Notes: generated from the letters alone by a model not told the origin. Shown: positions 53,478 to 63,919, counted from the first letter of the stretch. The stretch is DNA of 64,000 nt from Tetradesmus obliquus (GCA_030272155.1 CP126196.1:2418001-2482000); one strand, 5' to 3'. Numbers and translations are program-made.

Positions 53478-56400
53478 TGTGTGCTGTGCACAGGTGGCAC
53501 CAAGCCCCAGATGACCAATGGCGTGTGGCCCAAGGCAGAGGCTGCCGACATCTTCAACCACGCACACGACACAGTCACACAGGTGCCCACCAATAGCAAG
53601 CTGCATGAGGCAGGCCTGGGCAACTGGTACCTAGGTGAGGCTGCCGTAAAGTTCGATGCATATGTAATCAAACAGATGACAACGATTGAACTTTGCTTGA
53701 CGCACCTTTGGGATGAGCCGGTTTTATGTGTATTGACTGGTAGCTGCGTGCGTGCTGATGCGCAAGTAACACCCTGCAGTTTGACGGAGGCACTGAGATA
53801 GGCCTGTTACAGGGGCCGCAAGCAATCGGCCGCAGTGAGGCTATGTGTGTCATACAAAACATGCATGGCAGTTGGCAGCTAGTGTGCAGCAAGCGCCGCA
53901 GCCTGCAGGTGACACAACAAGCAGCCATGTCAGCCATGACAGCCATAAATCTTGACCTCATACTTATGACAGTGACAGTGACTTTTGTTTTGCATCCGTG
54001 CTGCTTGCAGGCGCGCTGGTGCTGCCTACCGGCCAGCTTGCCGTGATGAACAAGAACATGATGCAGGTCATAAACCCCTACACTGGAGAGGCGCTGGCAG
54101 AGGCCCCTGCACTGCCAGACAAAGTGAAGGACCTCGTGTGGGAGTGAGCGGCGCTGCTTGTGATGGCAGATGGGCTTGCATGATGTGACGTACATGTTGC
54201 AAGGGCAGCAGGCCCCTTGACAGTGTGACATGCTGGGACACAGTGAAGGACCTTGTGTGGGAGTGAGTGGCGCCACAGCTGCTGCGGAAAGCTCGTGTAG
54301 TGCTATCACAGCACGCCATCCAGCAACATCCAGCATTGTGTGCACGGCCAGCATGAGGCATCATCAGCCGTTTCTGACTGCTGCTGCTAACCCCGCTGCC
54401 ACCACTGCTGCTGCCGCAGGTTCCCCCGTATGGGTCCCCAGGTGCACCTGCGTGCCCCAGTCATGAAGCCAGGCAAAGATGTGCTGCTCGAGTTTGTTGC
54501 CTTCGGCGGCAGTTGGGTCGACTCGAAGCTTGACGAGGATCTGAAGCATTGCAGCCACGTGGGCTGCGATCGAGTGGCGAGTGAGAAAAAGCCGTGTGCG
54601 GATGTCGCGGTTCGAATTGGGCTGAAGGTCACTGCAGGCGGCCAGTACAAGTTCGACGACAGCTGGGAGGTGAGCGGGCAGGGTTTGTTCAAGGCAGGGT
54701 TCACTGCTGGTCCAGGGTTTTCTTCTTGACATGTGATCTTTTGGCTGTGGTAGCTGCAATGTAAGATCAGCTCATTGCGCAAGATAAATCTTGAAGCATT
54801 TGAGATGAGCGCACAACTGCTGCTGCTGCTGCCCATTGCAGGTTGAGACGATGCCAGGTCAGCGCTGCATCTTTGACGGCATCCTGCTGCCCAACGGCCA
54901 CGTGGTGCTCATCGGGGGCCAGAAGGTGAGCAAACAACAAAAACCGAAATACAAACAACAAAATTACCACATATCAGAGGCCGCTGTGGCTGCATCTGCA
55001 GCCAGCATGACTGTCCTGGTCAGATGCTTTGAGCAAAGACAGCCGCTGCCTGCAGCGGCTATGGGCAGGTAGCTCGCCTGATGAGGCGGTTGTGTACTTT
55101 CTGCTGCATGCGTACTGACTGGTGAATGCTGCTGCTGCTGCAGGTGGGCCTGGGCGACCTGACTGACTCCCCAGCGTACAATGGAGGCCACCAGCCCTAC
55201 AACGAGCCCTGGGTGAGTGTCTCAACTGCACCTGCTGCGGCACAGCAATGTTGCTGCATTGCTGCTGCTGCAACCAGCCCTTGCACTATGCTGGACACTC
55301 GTCAAGTGATGGCATTGCGCAGGCTGATGCGGCAAGCACACCAACTTGTGTAGCAAGGGTAGCAACAAGAGCTGACTTGGTGCCAATGGCTTTGTATGCT
55401 GGCTGCAGATCTACAAGCCTGACCAGCCCAACGGCAAGCGCTTCACCAAGACCGGTGCCAAGACCAAGATTGCTCGGCAGTACCACGCCACCTCCATCCT
55501 GACCAAGGACGGTGACATCCTCATCGTGAGTGGTGGTGAAACGCTGCGCAGTAAACCCAGCTAAGAAAAATGCCAGTGACTGTATGCTGCTGTGGGCCAT
55601 GCACGTCTAGAAGTTTGTAGAATGTTGGCTGCTTAGTGTTTGCCTGCATATGTAGCAGGCCTGCACCAGTGCAGGCACTGCTGACTGCGAGTCTGCGACT
55701 TGCCCTCAGTCAGGTGCTGCTTCACACATGTGGGTACTGCAGAATACCTTTTTCCTGCAAGACTTGAGCTCGCTTGCCTGCGTGCTGCATTTGCTGCTGC
55801 AGGGTGGCACCTCCAACGCTGGCTTCTGGCGCAGCAGCAACGAGCAGGAGTTCAGCCGCACACCGCTGGGGGTGAATGAGTACAGGTGCGCACATACAAT
55901 GAGCTTGCGCACATATGCTTGATGCAGTCAGCAGTGCAAGGCACTAATTGAGAACAAGCACTTATCACGGCAGCTTCAGGCTTGAACGAGGCTCAGTGTT
56001 AGAGCAGTGTTTGGAGCAGTGCTATGGCCCCAAGCAGCACAGCATACTAGCCGTCTATTGCGGCACAGCGCAGCCGTGTCGTGTCCAGAGCAAAACTGCA
56101 GGCATGAATTACTAAACAACAGCGCCTGAGACGTGTGCAACTGGCTGTGTCACTGCAGGATGGAAGTGTACCACCCTCCCTACTTGTTCCAAGGCAACCT
56201 GCCGCGCATCACCACACCCCCTCCCACCTTTACGCCCTATGGCAGCACCTTCGAGGTCGGCTATGCCTTTGACAGCCCTGCTGCGATCACTGCAGTGGTG
56301 CTGCACAACGCTGGCGGCGTGACACACAACTATGCAATCGGTGAGTCTCACAGGCACCCTGGCCTGACCTGGCTGCAGCTGCCGCTGCTGCTCTTGGTAG

Positions 56401-56575
56401 ATGACATGACTGTGGATCGACCATTGTGCAACCATAACGCCTAAGCTGCTCAGCATCAGAGGGATTTGGCAAGTGACAGAACCAAACACAACTCTACTGC
56501 GCCTTTGCTTATGATGCTTCTGCTATCAAAGCTTGCTGAACCAGGGCTACTGCTACTGTTTCTGCTACTGCTTCT

Positions 56576-56634
<59 letters not shown>

Positions 56635-57382
56635 AGGCCACCGTTCACAGCAGCTTGAGTTCACCAGCAAGAAGATCAACGCCACACATGGCACACTCAC
56701 AGTGCAGGCCCCAGCTGCTCCAGAGTACGCGCCCCCAGCACATTACAACCTGTTCCTGCTGCGTGGTGATGTGTACTCACAGTCAGCCTGGGTGCAAATG
56801 CGTAAGCCCCTGGGCCAGGTGCCTGTGGATTACCCACAAGATGCACAGCTTATCCCAGAGATGGGCACCACCTTTGAGGCAGGATCCAAGCAGCCTTTCA
56901 AGCTTGGCTTGAGCAACGGCCGCACAGCAACAGCCAAGTTTGCCGCGCCGGCTGCCAGAGGCACTGGGGCGTATGGCGCCCGTGTAACTGTTACTAACGG
57001 TCCGGCGGCGGCTGGCACGATCACGTTGCACAGCGAGGCTGCGCAGCTGAAGGGCGGTACGAGGTGTTACGTGCAGCTGTGGGCACGTGCCAGCGGCAAG
57101 GACAGTACGCTGACTGCGGTGTTCTTCAAGGCAGATGCAGCTGGCACGGTTACGGAGAAGGGGCAGAAGCGTCTGGCTGTGTTTGATGCGGGGAAGCACA
57201 CCAGTGATGGGGCAGTTGTCGAAGACCAGACAATGCATCTGGTGGAGGGTAGCTATTGCCTGAACCTGATGGGTCCTGTGGAAGTAAAGGATGCTGGCAG
57301 TTATGCACTGCAGCTGGATCTGGGAGCTGCAAAGGCTGGCGCTACGATCGACATTGATGATGTTGAGGTGTACTGCGTGTGA
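51568..57382 (+). CDS. Secreted glyoxal-oxidase-like copper radical oxidase with extra C-terminal domain
   Basis: Thirteen exons: 51568-51798, 52238-52318, 52586-52720, 53009-53138, 53494-53634, 54011-54143, 54420-54669, 54842-54925, 55144-55212, 55409-55525, 55803-55885, 56159-56340, 56637-57382 (2382 nt, 793 aa). Residues 1-21 are a signal peptide (LLLSLLASAAAA). The kelch-type propeller and DUF1929 Ig-like domain match glyoxal/galactose oxidases. Active-site residues are in place: Cys124 (SVCGGWARL) for the Cys-Tyr crosslink, Tyr178 (KRWYPTT), Tyr443-His444 (ARQYHAT) and His541 (GGVTHNYAI). Spacing is close to fungal glyoxal oxidase. These enzymes oxidise aldehydes or alcohols with release of H2O2. 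After the DUF1929 region the last ~170 residues form an extra beta-rich, carbohydrate-binding-like domain ending IDIDDVEVYCV, which ordinary glyoxal oxidases lack. Confidence 0.92.
51952..52002. repeat. Dispersed CATCATCATGTTACC repeat, copy 2
   Basis: Core catcatcatgttaccattt plus aagccatagcagcgctgcca in intron 1 of the oxidase gene. About 38 nt match copy 3 with three differences. Confidence 0.8.
52962..53008 (+). repeat. (CTG)15 tract running into glyoxal oxidase exon 4 acceptor
   Basis: About 15 CTG triplets end exactly in the CAG acceptor of exon 4 (53009). Confidence 0.95.
53352..53398 (+). repeat. Upstream echo of oxidase exon 5 5' end
   Basis: CAG-G-TGGCACCAAGCCCCAGATGA followed by GGCGTGTGG matches the start of exon 5 (53494) for about 40 nt, 137 bp upstream. 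Confidence 0.88.
54232..54272 (+). repeat. Downstream echo of oxidase exon 6 3' end
   Basis: gacacagtgaaggacctt.gtgtgggagtgag matches the exon 6 end plus donor (54115-54150), 120 bp downstream of the original. Confidence 0.88.
56578..56636 (+). repeat. (CTG)19-20 tract running into glyoxal oxidase exon 13 acceptor
   Basis: A TTC/CTG-rich lead-in and about 19 CTG triplets end exactly in the CAG acceptor of the last exon (56637). Confidence 0.95.
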
Positions 57383-57460
57383 GGCTGATGGTGTGCGCAG
57401 ATTATATACGGTTGACGCTGATGATGTCGAAGTGTACTGCGTATAGCGCTGATAGTGTGT
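57360..57460 (+). repeat. Echo of the glyoxal oxidase terminal exon
   Basis: The end of the last exon (cattgatgatgttgaggtgtactgcgtgtgag, 57350-57383) recurs at 57417-57450 as cgctgatgatgtcgaagtgtactgcgtatag. It lies downstream, like other terminal-exon echoes. Confidence 0.8.
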
Positions 57461-59734
57461 GAGGTCAGATGAGGAGGAAGGCGCTGCTCCTGCAGCTTTG
57501 GATGTTTTTGTTTTGTCGTCGGCAGCGCGTGATGGATTGGTTAGTCTACAGGTGCTATGAGTGCTTGTTGAGCACAGTGTGCTCCATGCCTGTGGTGTAT
57601 GTTGAGCGTTTCGTGCAGGCACCGTTAGCAGCAGCTGCCTGCATGCAGCCTGAGCTGCCCGAGTTGGTGTGCCTTTGACCTGACCAGTACTTTATCAGCG
57701 GGTTTGAAAAGAACCCTGAAACATCCTTTGTTGATACCTGTGACTCAACCTGACCTTGAACTGAACAGCACTGCAGTTGTGTGACACTGAGTGTGCTTGG
57801 TTTAGCAGCAAGCTGTTGACTGGGCAGCTGACTCACTGCTGCGTTCACAGCTGCTGTGGAGATGTGGCACGATCATGTATGTCGTTTTTACTCTCAGCCA
57901 CTCAGCTGACCTGTGCTGGCTGATGGCCTGTGCCAATGAGCTGGCCTGTGCCAGCGTGCAGGATTATTGTTGATAGCGTGTTGTTCTGCACATGTGCATC
58001 CTTCAACCCTGTTCCTTTGATGCTTTATCAGGCAGGTTTGTCATGCCTCCCAACTATCCTTGCATACCTGCATTGCTTGATTCTGCCTGGGTAAGGCGCG
58101 CATTGATGGTTTGGTTGGTGCTGTGCCATACGTTGGTTGGTGCTGTGCCATACGTTGGTTGGTGCTGTGCCATACGTTGTGCAGCAGTGCACTAGCTCCC
58201 TTCTTGTTTACGCTGCTGCTGCTGCAACATGTAGCATTTATGCGAGGTTGACAGTCCTTGCAGCAGTTCAATCGCAAGTTGCAATGCACCTGTGCATGCA
58301 GCACTGCATGTTTTGGCGCAAGGCCCCTCGCCTGTTGTGCGTTCCTTTGTGTAGGCTTGCGCATGTCGCTTGCAAGTTTTGATGGCGGCAAGATGCTGGG
58401 ATGCGTGTTTGTGTATCCGTGCCTTGAAGCAACGCTCGCGGCGGCGGCACAGAAGCTGCTGTAGTCTTCATCACGCTGTGCAGCTTCGGAGCAGCGTTGA
58501 GGAAACACAATTAGTTTCGAGTTTTGCAGGCTTGCCGGTGCTGACGTGGTTGATTTAGGCTGCATACGGGCCATCCTAGAGCTGTGAGGTTAAATCATGC
58601 GATTGTGCAAGCCGATGACTGCAGGTTGCTGTGGCTGGCGAGCCCATAGGCTACCAACCTTGAACTTGCAGATCAGACACCTGACAGGCGACTAGGAGCC
58701 AGTGGCATTTAAGGCAGTAGTTCTCCAAATTTGTCACAGCGTTGCAAGGCCACATTGCATGACACGCATGCCAGGGATAATCTACTCTCCAACACCCGGC
58801 ACAAGAAGCACATCTGCTACATCCAGATACGTTACGCTGATGGGGCAGCAGCAACAGCAGTGCGCCCGACTGTAACTGGCTATCAACATTTGAAAAGAGG
58901 TAGAGCGCTGTTTGGGCGGATGCAGCTGTCCGCTACAGCACACCTACTTGCAAGCAGGTACTACCTAGTATAGTATGACAGGTTGTCACACCGCAGATAA
59001 CATAAGAACATACGATTGACAAAGAAGCCAGCGAGCACATGGTATCTCCACGTGAGAACCATCGTCATCATCATGTTACCATTTAAGCCATAGCAACGTT
59101 GCCATCGGCCCCGCTCTCCACGTGAGAACCATGTATGAAAGCGCAGCTGCTGCATTTGGCATGCAGCCTTGTGACTGGCTGTCCAGCACAGCACAGCTCT
59201 TCAATCACAGCATCAACTGTGCCGATAACAGCGCACAGGCCCTGCCCATCAGTCAGGCCAGCAGGCCGGGCGGCACCTGCTCAGCTTGCTGCAGTGCATG
59301 CACTTTCCAACAACAAGAATGCCTGCATTGCTTGCCATGACGCAGGCAATGCAAATCACAGCTGCAAGCACCTAGCTGCTTACGATGGTGCCGTGGCCTT
59401 ACGCATGGTGTGGCAGCGCTATCAGGCGACTCCCACAGCACAGCAGTTTTGAAAAGCTGTTCTTTTAGCAGCACAGCCAGCAGCAGGCGCAGTGCCAGCC
59501 AGTGGGCAATAGTGCTGCACCTGTTGCTGCGTTGTGTCCAGCACTGCAGAGAATTGCAGCTGGGCACGCACAACACGCAGCTGCCACAGGCAATGATGGG
59601 CCTGCCTAGCGCTGCTGCATCTGCTGCTGAAGCCGGCAGCAGCAGTCGCAGCAGCAGCAGCACTGGCGCTACTGCAGCAACAGCAGCAGCAGCGACAGCA
59701 TATACACGGCTGATGCTGCTGCTGCTGCTGCTGC
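57383..59734. other. Convergent 3' region between oxidase and small signal-anchored gene
   Basis: No exon is convincingly supported. The + strand is T/G-rich to about 58.7 kb. A 57383-57450 stretch repeats the end of the oxidase coding exon (ttgatgatgttgaggtgtactgcgtgtgaggctgatggtgtg versus gctgatgatgtcgaagtgtactgcgtatagcgctgatagtgtg). A 28-bp motif containing gttggttggtgctgtgccatac is repeated three times at 58108-58185. TGTAA lies at 58871-58875. Confidence 0.5.
59045..59132. repeat. Dispersed CATCATCATGTTACC repeat, copy 3, between 18-bp direct repeats
   Basis: The core catcatcatgttaccattt plus aagccatagcaacgttgcca (about 59063-59105) is enclosed by two identical copies of tctccacgtgagaaccat, at 59045-59062 and 59115-59132. 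The arrangement resembles an insertion with target duplication, or a 70-bp tandem duplication. Confidence 0.85.
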
Positions 59735-60312
59735 TCAGCTGCTGCGTGACGGCACCAGCTCGCATCTGTCCATCTTCACGTCCCCACGCAGGTGCTCCTT
59801 GCGGCCCCTTCCTTTGAATGCGTAGTGCCTGCTGTACTGGTTGCGCTTCTCAGCCTTGGCCTTGGCATCACTGCAGCACACGCAAGAGCAGCAGCAGCAG
59901 CAGCAGCAGTGATACAAGTGCAGCTACTGTAACAATTGAGCTGCTGTGTGTGCCTGGTTACAATCAGGTGATCAGCTGTATGGAGTATGCATTGCTGCAC
60001 CACTGATCTGGCCAGTAGGACGATGTTATGCTTCGCTACATGGCAAGATGTTGCACAAATGCCATACACATGGCCTGGCAATGCTTTGCCACTATGTGAT
60101 AGCCTGGAGCTCTATCTCTTCTTGTCTGCTGATTACAGTGCGGGTTATGCCATTTTGCTGCTGCTGCTGCTGCTGCTACTGCTGCAGCTTGTGTGGGGGC
60201 CTCACCTCGCCTCATCAGCTCCTGGTGCACTAGTCCACCAGACAGCACCAACCAGAGCCAGTGCTACCTTTGCTGCGATACCCAGCCCTCCATCAGGGAA
60301 GGCAATGGCCAT
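59735..60312 (-). CDS. Small signal-anchored protein of unknown function
   Basis: Two exons on minus: 60312-60206 and 59870-59735 (80 aa). The first encodes MAIAFPDGGLGIAAKVALAL then a VGAVWWTSAPGADEA segment, a hydrophobic N-terminal segment with a plausible signal-peptidase site (TSAPGA). The second is strongly basic: DAKAKAEKRNQYSRHYAFK, GRGRKEHLRGDVKMD, ending PSRSS. The splice phase (2/1) and sites GTGAGG and CTGCAG fit. I do not recognise a family. It could be the first part of a longer gene if GTGCCG after CELV is used as a donor, but no further exon was found. Two CTG/CAG tracts lie in the intron. It diverges from the ubiquitin-fold gene. Confidence 0.55.
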
Positions 60313-60780
60313 TGTGGCTGCTGCTGCAATTATCGATGACTAAGGTATTGATGGATCTAGGAAAGAATTTTCAATAGCGGATTATAGGTCAATGCAGCTG
60401 GCTTGGCTTGGATTGACGGCCGGAACGCTATCTATGCGACGTTCAGCAGTGCGTGGATGTCAACAACCTTTGAAACTTGCAGTTTATGTCTCTTAAACGT
60501 GTATGGACAGCTTTGAATGTTTTTGAAGTCGCAGGGCACCAAGCCTAGGCAAGGGTAACAGGACAACACCCCGAAGTCAATTGGACAGGCCAATCAAGAG
60601 TTGAATACTTGCTTCAAGACATTTAAGAACTGGTAAACGCTTTGAGAAGCGATATATGCAACGTCACTGCCGTCGAAGAAAAGCTTGGACACTTGAACGT
60701 CGCCTAGTTGGCGTCGAAATGGCTTTCCTGGACGGTGGTATGGCACTCCTTCTGGGCCAGACGATGTCATATCCACCACG
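60313..60780. promoter_or_regulatory. Divergent promoter region of the small gene and the ubiquitin-fold gene
   Basis: 468 bp between start codons, A/T-richer than flanks, with no repeats and no supported exon. Confidence 0.5.
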
Positions 60781-63585
60781 ATGCTGCGCAAGCTGCTCGG
60801 CAAGAGCAAAAAAACGAAGGAAGGAGAAGAGCGAGACCAGGAAGCAGAGGAGCAGCAGCAACCGCAACAGCAGCAGCAACAGCAAGAGGAGCAACAGCAG
60901 GGATCAGCCATGGCTTTTATCACGGATGGTACTCCGACAACCTGGACGGAGGAAGAGCTCGCTGCGGGCAGGGCAAACTACTCCAGTGACGAGTCGTATG
61001 AGCTGAGCTTTTCCAAGCAGAACCCAACGCCAGGCGAGTGCCTTGCAGCATTCAGTTGCATGCGACCTGACCTGTGACAGCCTGCATAAACATTGTAGTG
61101 AATGTAAACTGCTGGAGCTGTGCAGTTTACCGACAGGCCGCACATCAGAGCTGTGACAGGTGTCGTGGGTCATCCACAGAGTGGTGTGGCTGCTGTCAGT
61201 AGTCCATGCTTGGCAGCGGGACACGCCGTTAGCAACCCTGGCAATCCAGAACTGTACTTCCTAACTTCAATCCCCCTGGGTCCGCCTGCCCTGGAAAACC
61301 CCTGTGCTAAACCTCTCTCCTGCAGGCACTGGCCGCACTGGCTTCATTCCTGTGGCCCCAAACAACTACCCCTTCTACAGCAGCAGCGATGAGCTGTACA
61401 CGCCAGTGCTGCAGAGCGACGGCGGCCAGCTGTCAGGTGAGACCGGTGGGCGGCGGTGGGCTGATGCTGTGGTGTGGTGGGCTGAGGCTGTGGTGTGGTG
61501 GGCTGAGGCTGTGGTGTGGTGGGCTGATGCTGTGGTGTGGTGGGCTGATGCTGTGGTGTGGTGGGCTGATGCTGTGGTGTGATGGGCTGATGCTGTGGTG
61601 TGATGGGCTGATGCTGTGGTGTGGTGGGCTGAGGCCTGGCACCAGTGTGCACAGCTGTGTTGTGGTGCTGGGTGCTGTCTTGCGCCTCAGGTGTGTACAG
61701 CCGTGCGCCTCAGGTGTGTACAGCCGTGCGCCTCAGGTGTGTACAGCCGTGCGCCTCAGGTGTGTACAGCCGTGCGCCTCACGTGTGTACAGCCGTGCGC
61801 CTCAGGTGTGTACAGCCGTGCGCCTCACGTGTGTACAGCCGTGCGCCTCAGGTGTGTACAGCCGTGCGCCTCAGGTGTGTACAGCCGTGCGCCTCACGTG
61901 TGTACAGCCGTGCGCCTCAGGTGTGTACAGCCGTGCGCCTCAGGTGTGTACAGCCGTGCGCCTCAGGTGTGTACAGCCGTGCGCCTCACGTGTGTACAGC
62001 CGTGCGCCTCAGGTGTGTACAGCCGTGCGCCTCAGGTGTGTACAGCCGTGCGCCTCAGGTGTGTACAGCCGTGCGCCTCAGGTGTGTACAGCCGTGCGCC
62101 TCACGTGTGTACAGCCGTGCGCCTCAGGTGTGTACAGCCGTGCGCCTCAGGTGTGTACAGCCGTGCGCCTCACGTGTGTACAGCCGTGCGCCTCAGGTGT
62201 GTACAGCCGTGCGCCTCAGGTGTGTACAGCCGTGCGCCTCAGGTGTGTACAGCCGTGCGCCTCGCAGATTGATCTGGCATGTGTTGTGGGGGTGTTGCTG
62301 TAATGGATGCGGTAGGCTGCGCAGGGGTGCCGTTATACATACGCACCAAAGAACTATGAGGATATATTAGACTCAACAGGCCTGGTGCAGTCTGGAACGT
62401 CTGTTGGTGTCATTGGTGCGCAACAAGTTCGCAAACATGTGACACAGTTTGAAAGTTATCTACGGCAGCTGACTTGTTGCATCCACGCGCTGGTTGCGGC
62501 TCAATTGCAATGATTGTGTCAGAATCCTGCAAGGGGTAAGCGGCACACTTGACGACAGCTGACACAACCTATGGCTGCCTTTAGATCTGCTTGTGCTGCT
62601 GCTGCTGCTGCTTCTTGAGCTCGTGTTTCTGCTGCTTACTCGCTACTGTGAACTGCATGTGCTGCTGCTGCTGCTGCCAGAGTGGCAGCCGATGTACCAG
62701 CCCAGCAGGGAGCAGGCTGAGGCAGACAGGGCGGCAGCATATGAGGCTGGCGTGCCGCACGGTGAGGCTGCGCACACTGCTCGAAAAGCAGTGCTAACAT
62801 GTGCAGTATGGAAAAATGGACAGTCTAGCAAGTCTAGGATGAAAAATTCAAATCTGTGCACCTTCACGCATTGCTGGGCCAGTAGACCCCCTGCTAAAGT
62901 CCCCCCAGCGCTCCTTGTGAGCTGTCCACGCAGGCACGGCAGTCCAGCTGCATGGCACCGTAGCAAAAAGTGATGGTCGCACCCGTAGGCGCAAGGAGGG
63001 TTTATAGGGCAGCAGCAGTGTCAACAAGTATGTACAATCCAGCCTTGCTGAAGTGCGTTACCAAACACAAAGCAACCAGGGCAGCAGTAAGAGGGGCAGA
63101 GGTGCCGGCACTTCCACAGCCATACAAGCCCATGTTCTGATGTGCTGTGTTCCGTTGCCGCTGCTGCCACTGCTGCTGCCGCCGCCATTACTGCTGCTGC
63201 TGCTGCCGCTGCTGCCACTGCTGCTGCTACTGCTGCTGCTGCTGCTGCTGCTGCCAGGCTATGTTGCGCCTGGTGACCGCTTCAAGGGCCTGCCCACCAT
63301 CCAGCTGCAGGTGGTCAGTGAGCTGGTGAGCAGGCAGTGGGCAGGCTAACACCGCGGCTAGCAAGGGAGTGCTTACTACTGGGATGCATTGCACAGCAGC
63401 CTGCCTTGTACCACCAAGCTTCTGTTGTTTCTCCCCGCATATGAGTGTGTGTGTGCTTGCTGCTGTCCCTGGTTTGCATTCTTGCCCAGCCTGCAGCAGC
63501 ATGGCACAGCACATACTGTCCAGGGATCTAGCGGGGCTGCTCCTCACGTCTTCACCTACACAGAACTTCATCCTCTGCGGTTGCT

Positions 63586-63618
<33 letters not shown>

Positions 63619-63914
63619 ATCTTCTGCGCCGTGTCACCACGCTTGTGCAGCACGACGACTCCGAGTACGGCAGTGACGTCGCTGCAGATGGCAGCCACAG
63701 CGGCGGCCCCTTCAGCATCACAGTGTCGGCAAAGATGCGTGTTGAGGAGCTGCGGGCAGTGATCAGAGATGTGGGTGGCATCCTGCCAGCGCTGCAGCGG
63801 CTGTCATATGCCGGCAAGCATTTGGATGATGCACAGCGCACGCTGGAGCAGTATGGTATTGGGTACTGGCACAACAAGTTCCCGCACTGGCCGATCAGGG
63901 TGCGCAGGTTCTGA
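60781..63914 (+). CDS. Ubiquitin-fold domain protein
   Basis: Five exons: 60781-61033, 61326-61436, 62681-62761, 63258-63325, 63651-63914 (777 nt, 258 aa). The N-terminal part is basic then Glu/Gln-rich (EEQQQPQQQQQQQEE), followed by a conserved-looking block PGTGRTGFIPVAPNNYPFYS and MYQPSREQAEADRAAAYEAG. The last exon encodes a ubiquitin-like fold: FSITVSAKMRVEELRAVIRD, then ALQRLSYAGKHLDDAQRTLEQYGI, equivalent to the [21 protein letters not shown] region of ubiquitin. There is no C-terminal GlyGly; the protein ends IRVRRF, so it is a domain fusion, not a conjugated modifier. Exon 1 joins exon 2 only through a GC donor (CCAG|GCGAGT), a rare GC-AG intron. The start could instead be ATG 60910. 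Intron 2 holds two minisatellites; introns 2 to 4 end in or near CTG tracts. Confidence 0.75.
61456..61640 (+). repeat. 21-bp minisatellite in intron 2 of the ubiquitin-fold gene
   Basis: About eight and a half copies of ctgatgctgtggtgtggtggg with G/T and G/A variants (ctgagg..., ...gatggg). It begins 20 bp after the exon 2 donor. Confidence 0.93.
61688..62262 (+). repeat. 23-bp minisatellite, 25 units, with donor-like core
   Basis: Unit gtgtgtacagccgtgcgcctca followed by G or C. Twenty-five units are nearly perfect; the only regular variation is CAG|GTGTGT (19 units) versus CACGTGTGT (6 units, numbers 5, 7, 10, 14, 19 and 22). The G form presents a consensus-like splice junction and the C form creates the palindrome CACGTG. 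Unit length is not a multiple of 3, so all frames stay open by chance. Confidence 0.95.
62805..62905 (+). repeat. Dispersed repeat, copy 2 (partner at 12990-13070)
   Basis: Shares tctagga.tg..aaaa, then ctgtgcaccttca.gca.tgctgg.ccag.ag.cccc with the copy in the rhodanese intron. This copy lies in intron 3 of the ubiquitin-fold gene, same strand relative to the host gene. Confidence 0.6.
63135..63257 (+). repeat. Interrupted CTG/CCG tract before exon 4 of the ubiquitin-fold gene
   Basis: About 110 bp of CTG with CCG, CCA and ACT interruptions end at the CAG acceptor of exon 4 (63258). Confidence 0.92.
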
Positions 63915-63919
63915 GGTGT

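Noticed and set aside
59045-59132. C/D snoRNA from ATGATGA on the minus strand of the dispersed repeat
   Set aside because: No D box (CTGA) at suitable distance and no terminal stem in the three copies; ATGATGA results from the CAT triplets.
61688-62262. CRISPR-like regular array
   Set aside because: Repeats are directly adjacent 23-bp units without unique spacers, in a eukaryotic intron; it is a minisatellite.
61389-62370. Three overlapping 218-304 codon open frames encoding VCTAVRLRC-type repeats
   Set aside because: They arise from the 23-bp minisatellite, whose unit length keeps three frames open at once. They overlap each other and lie in an intron.
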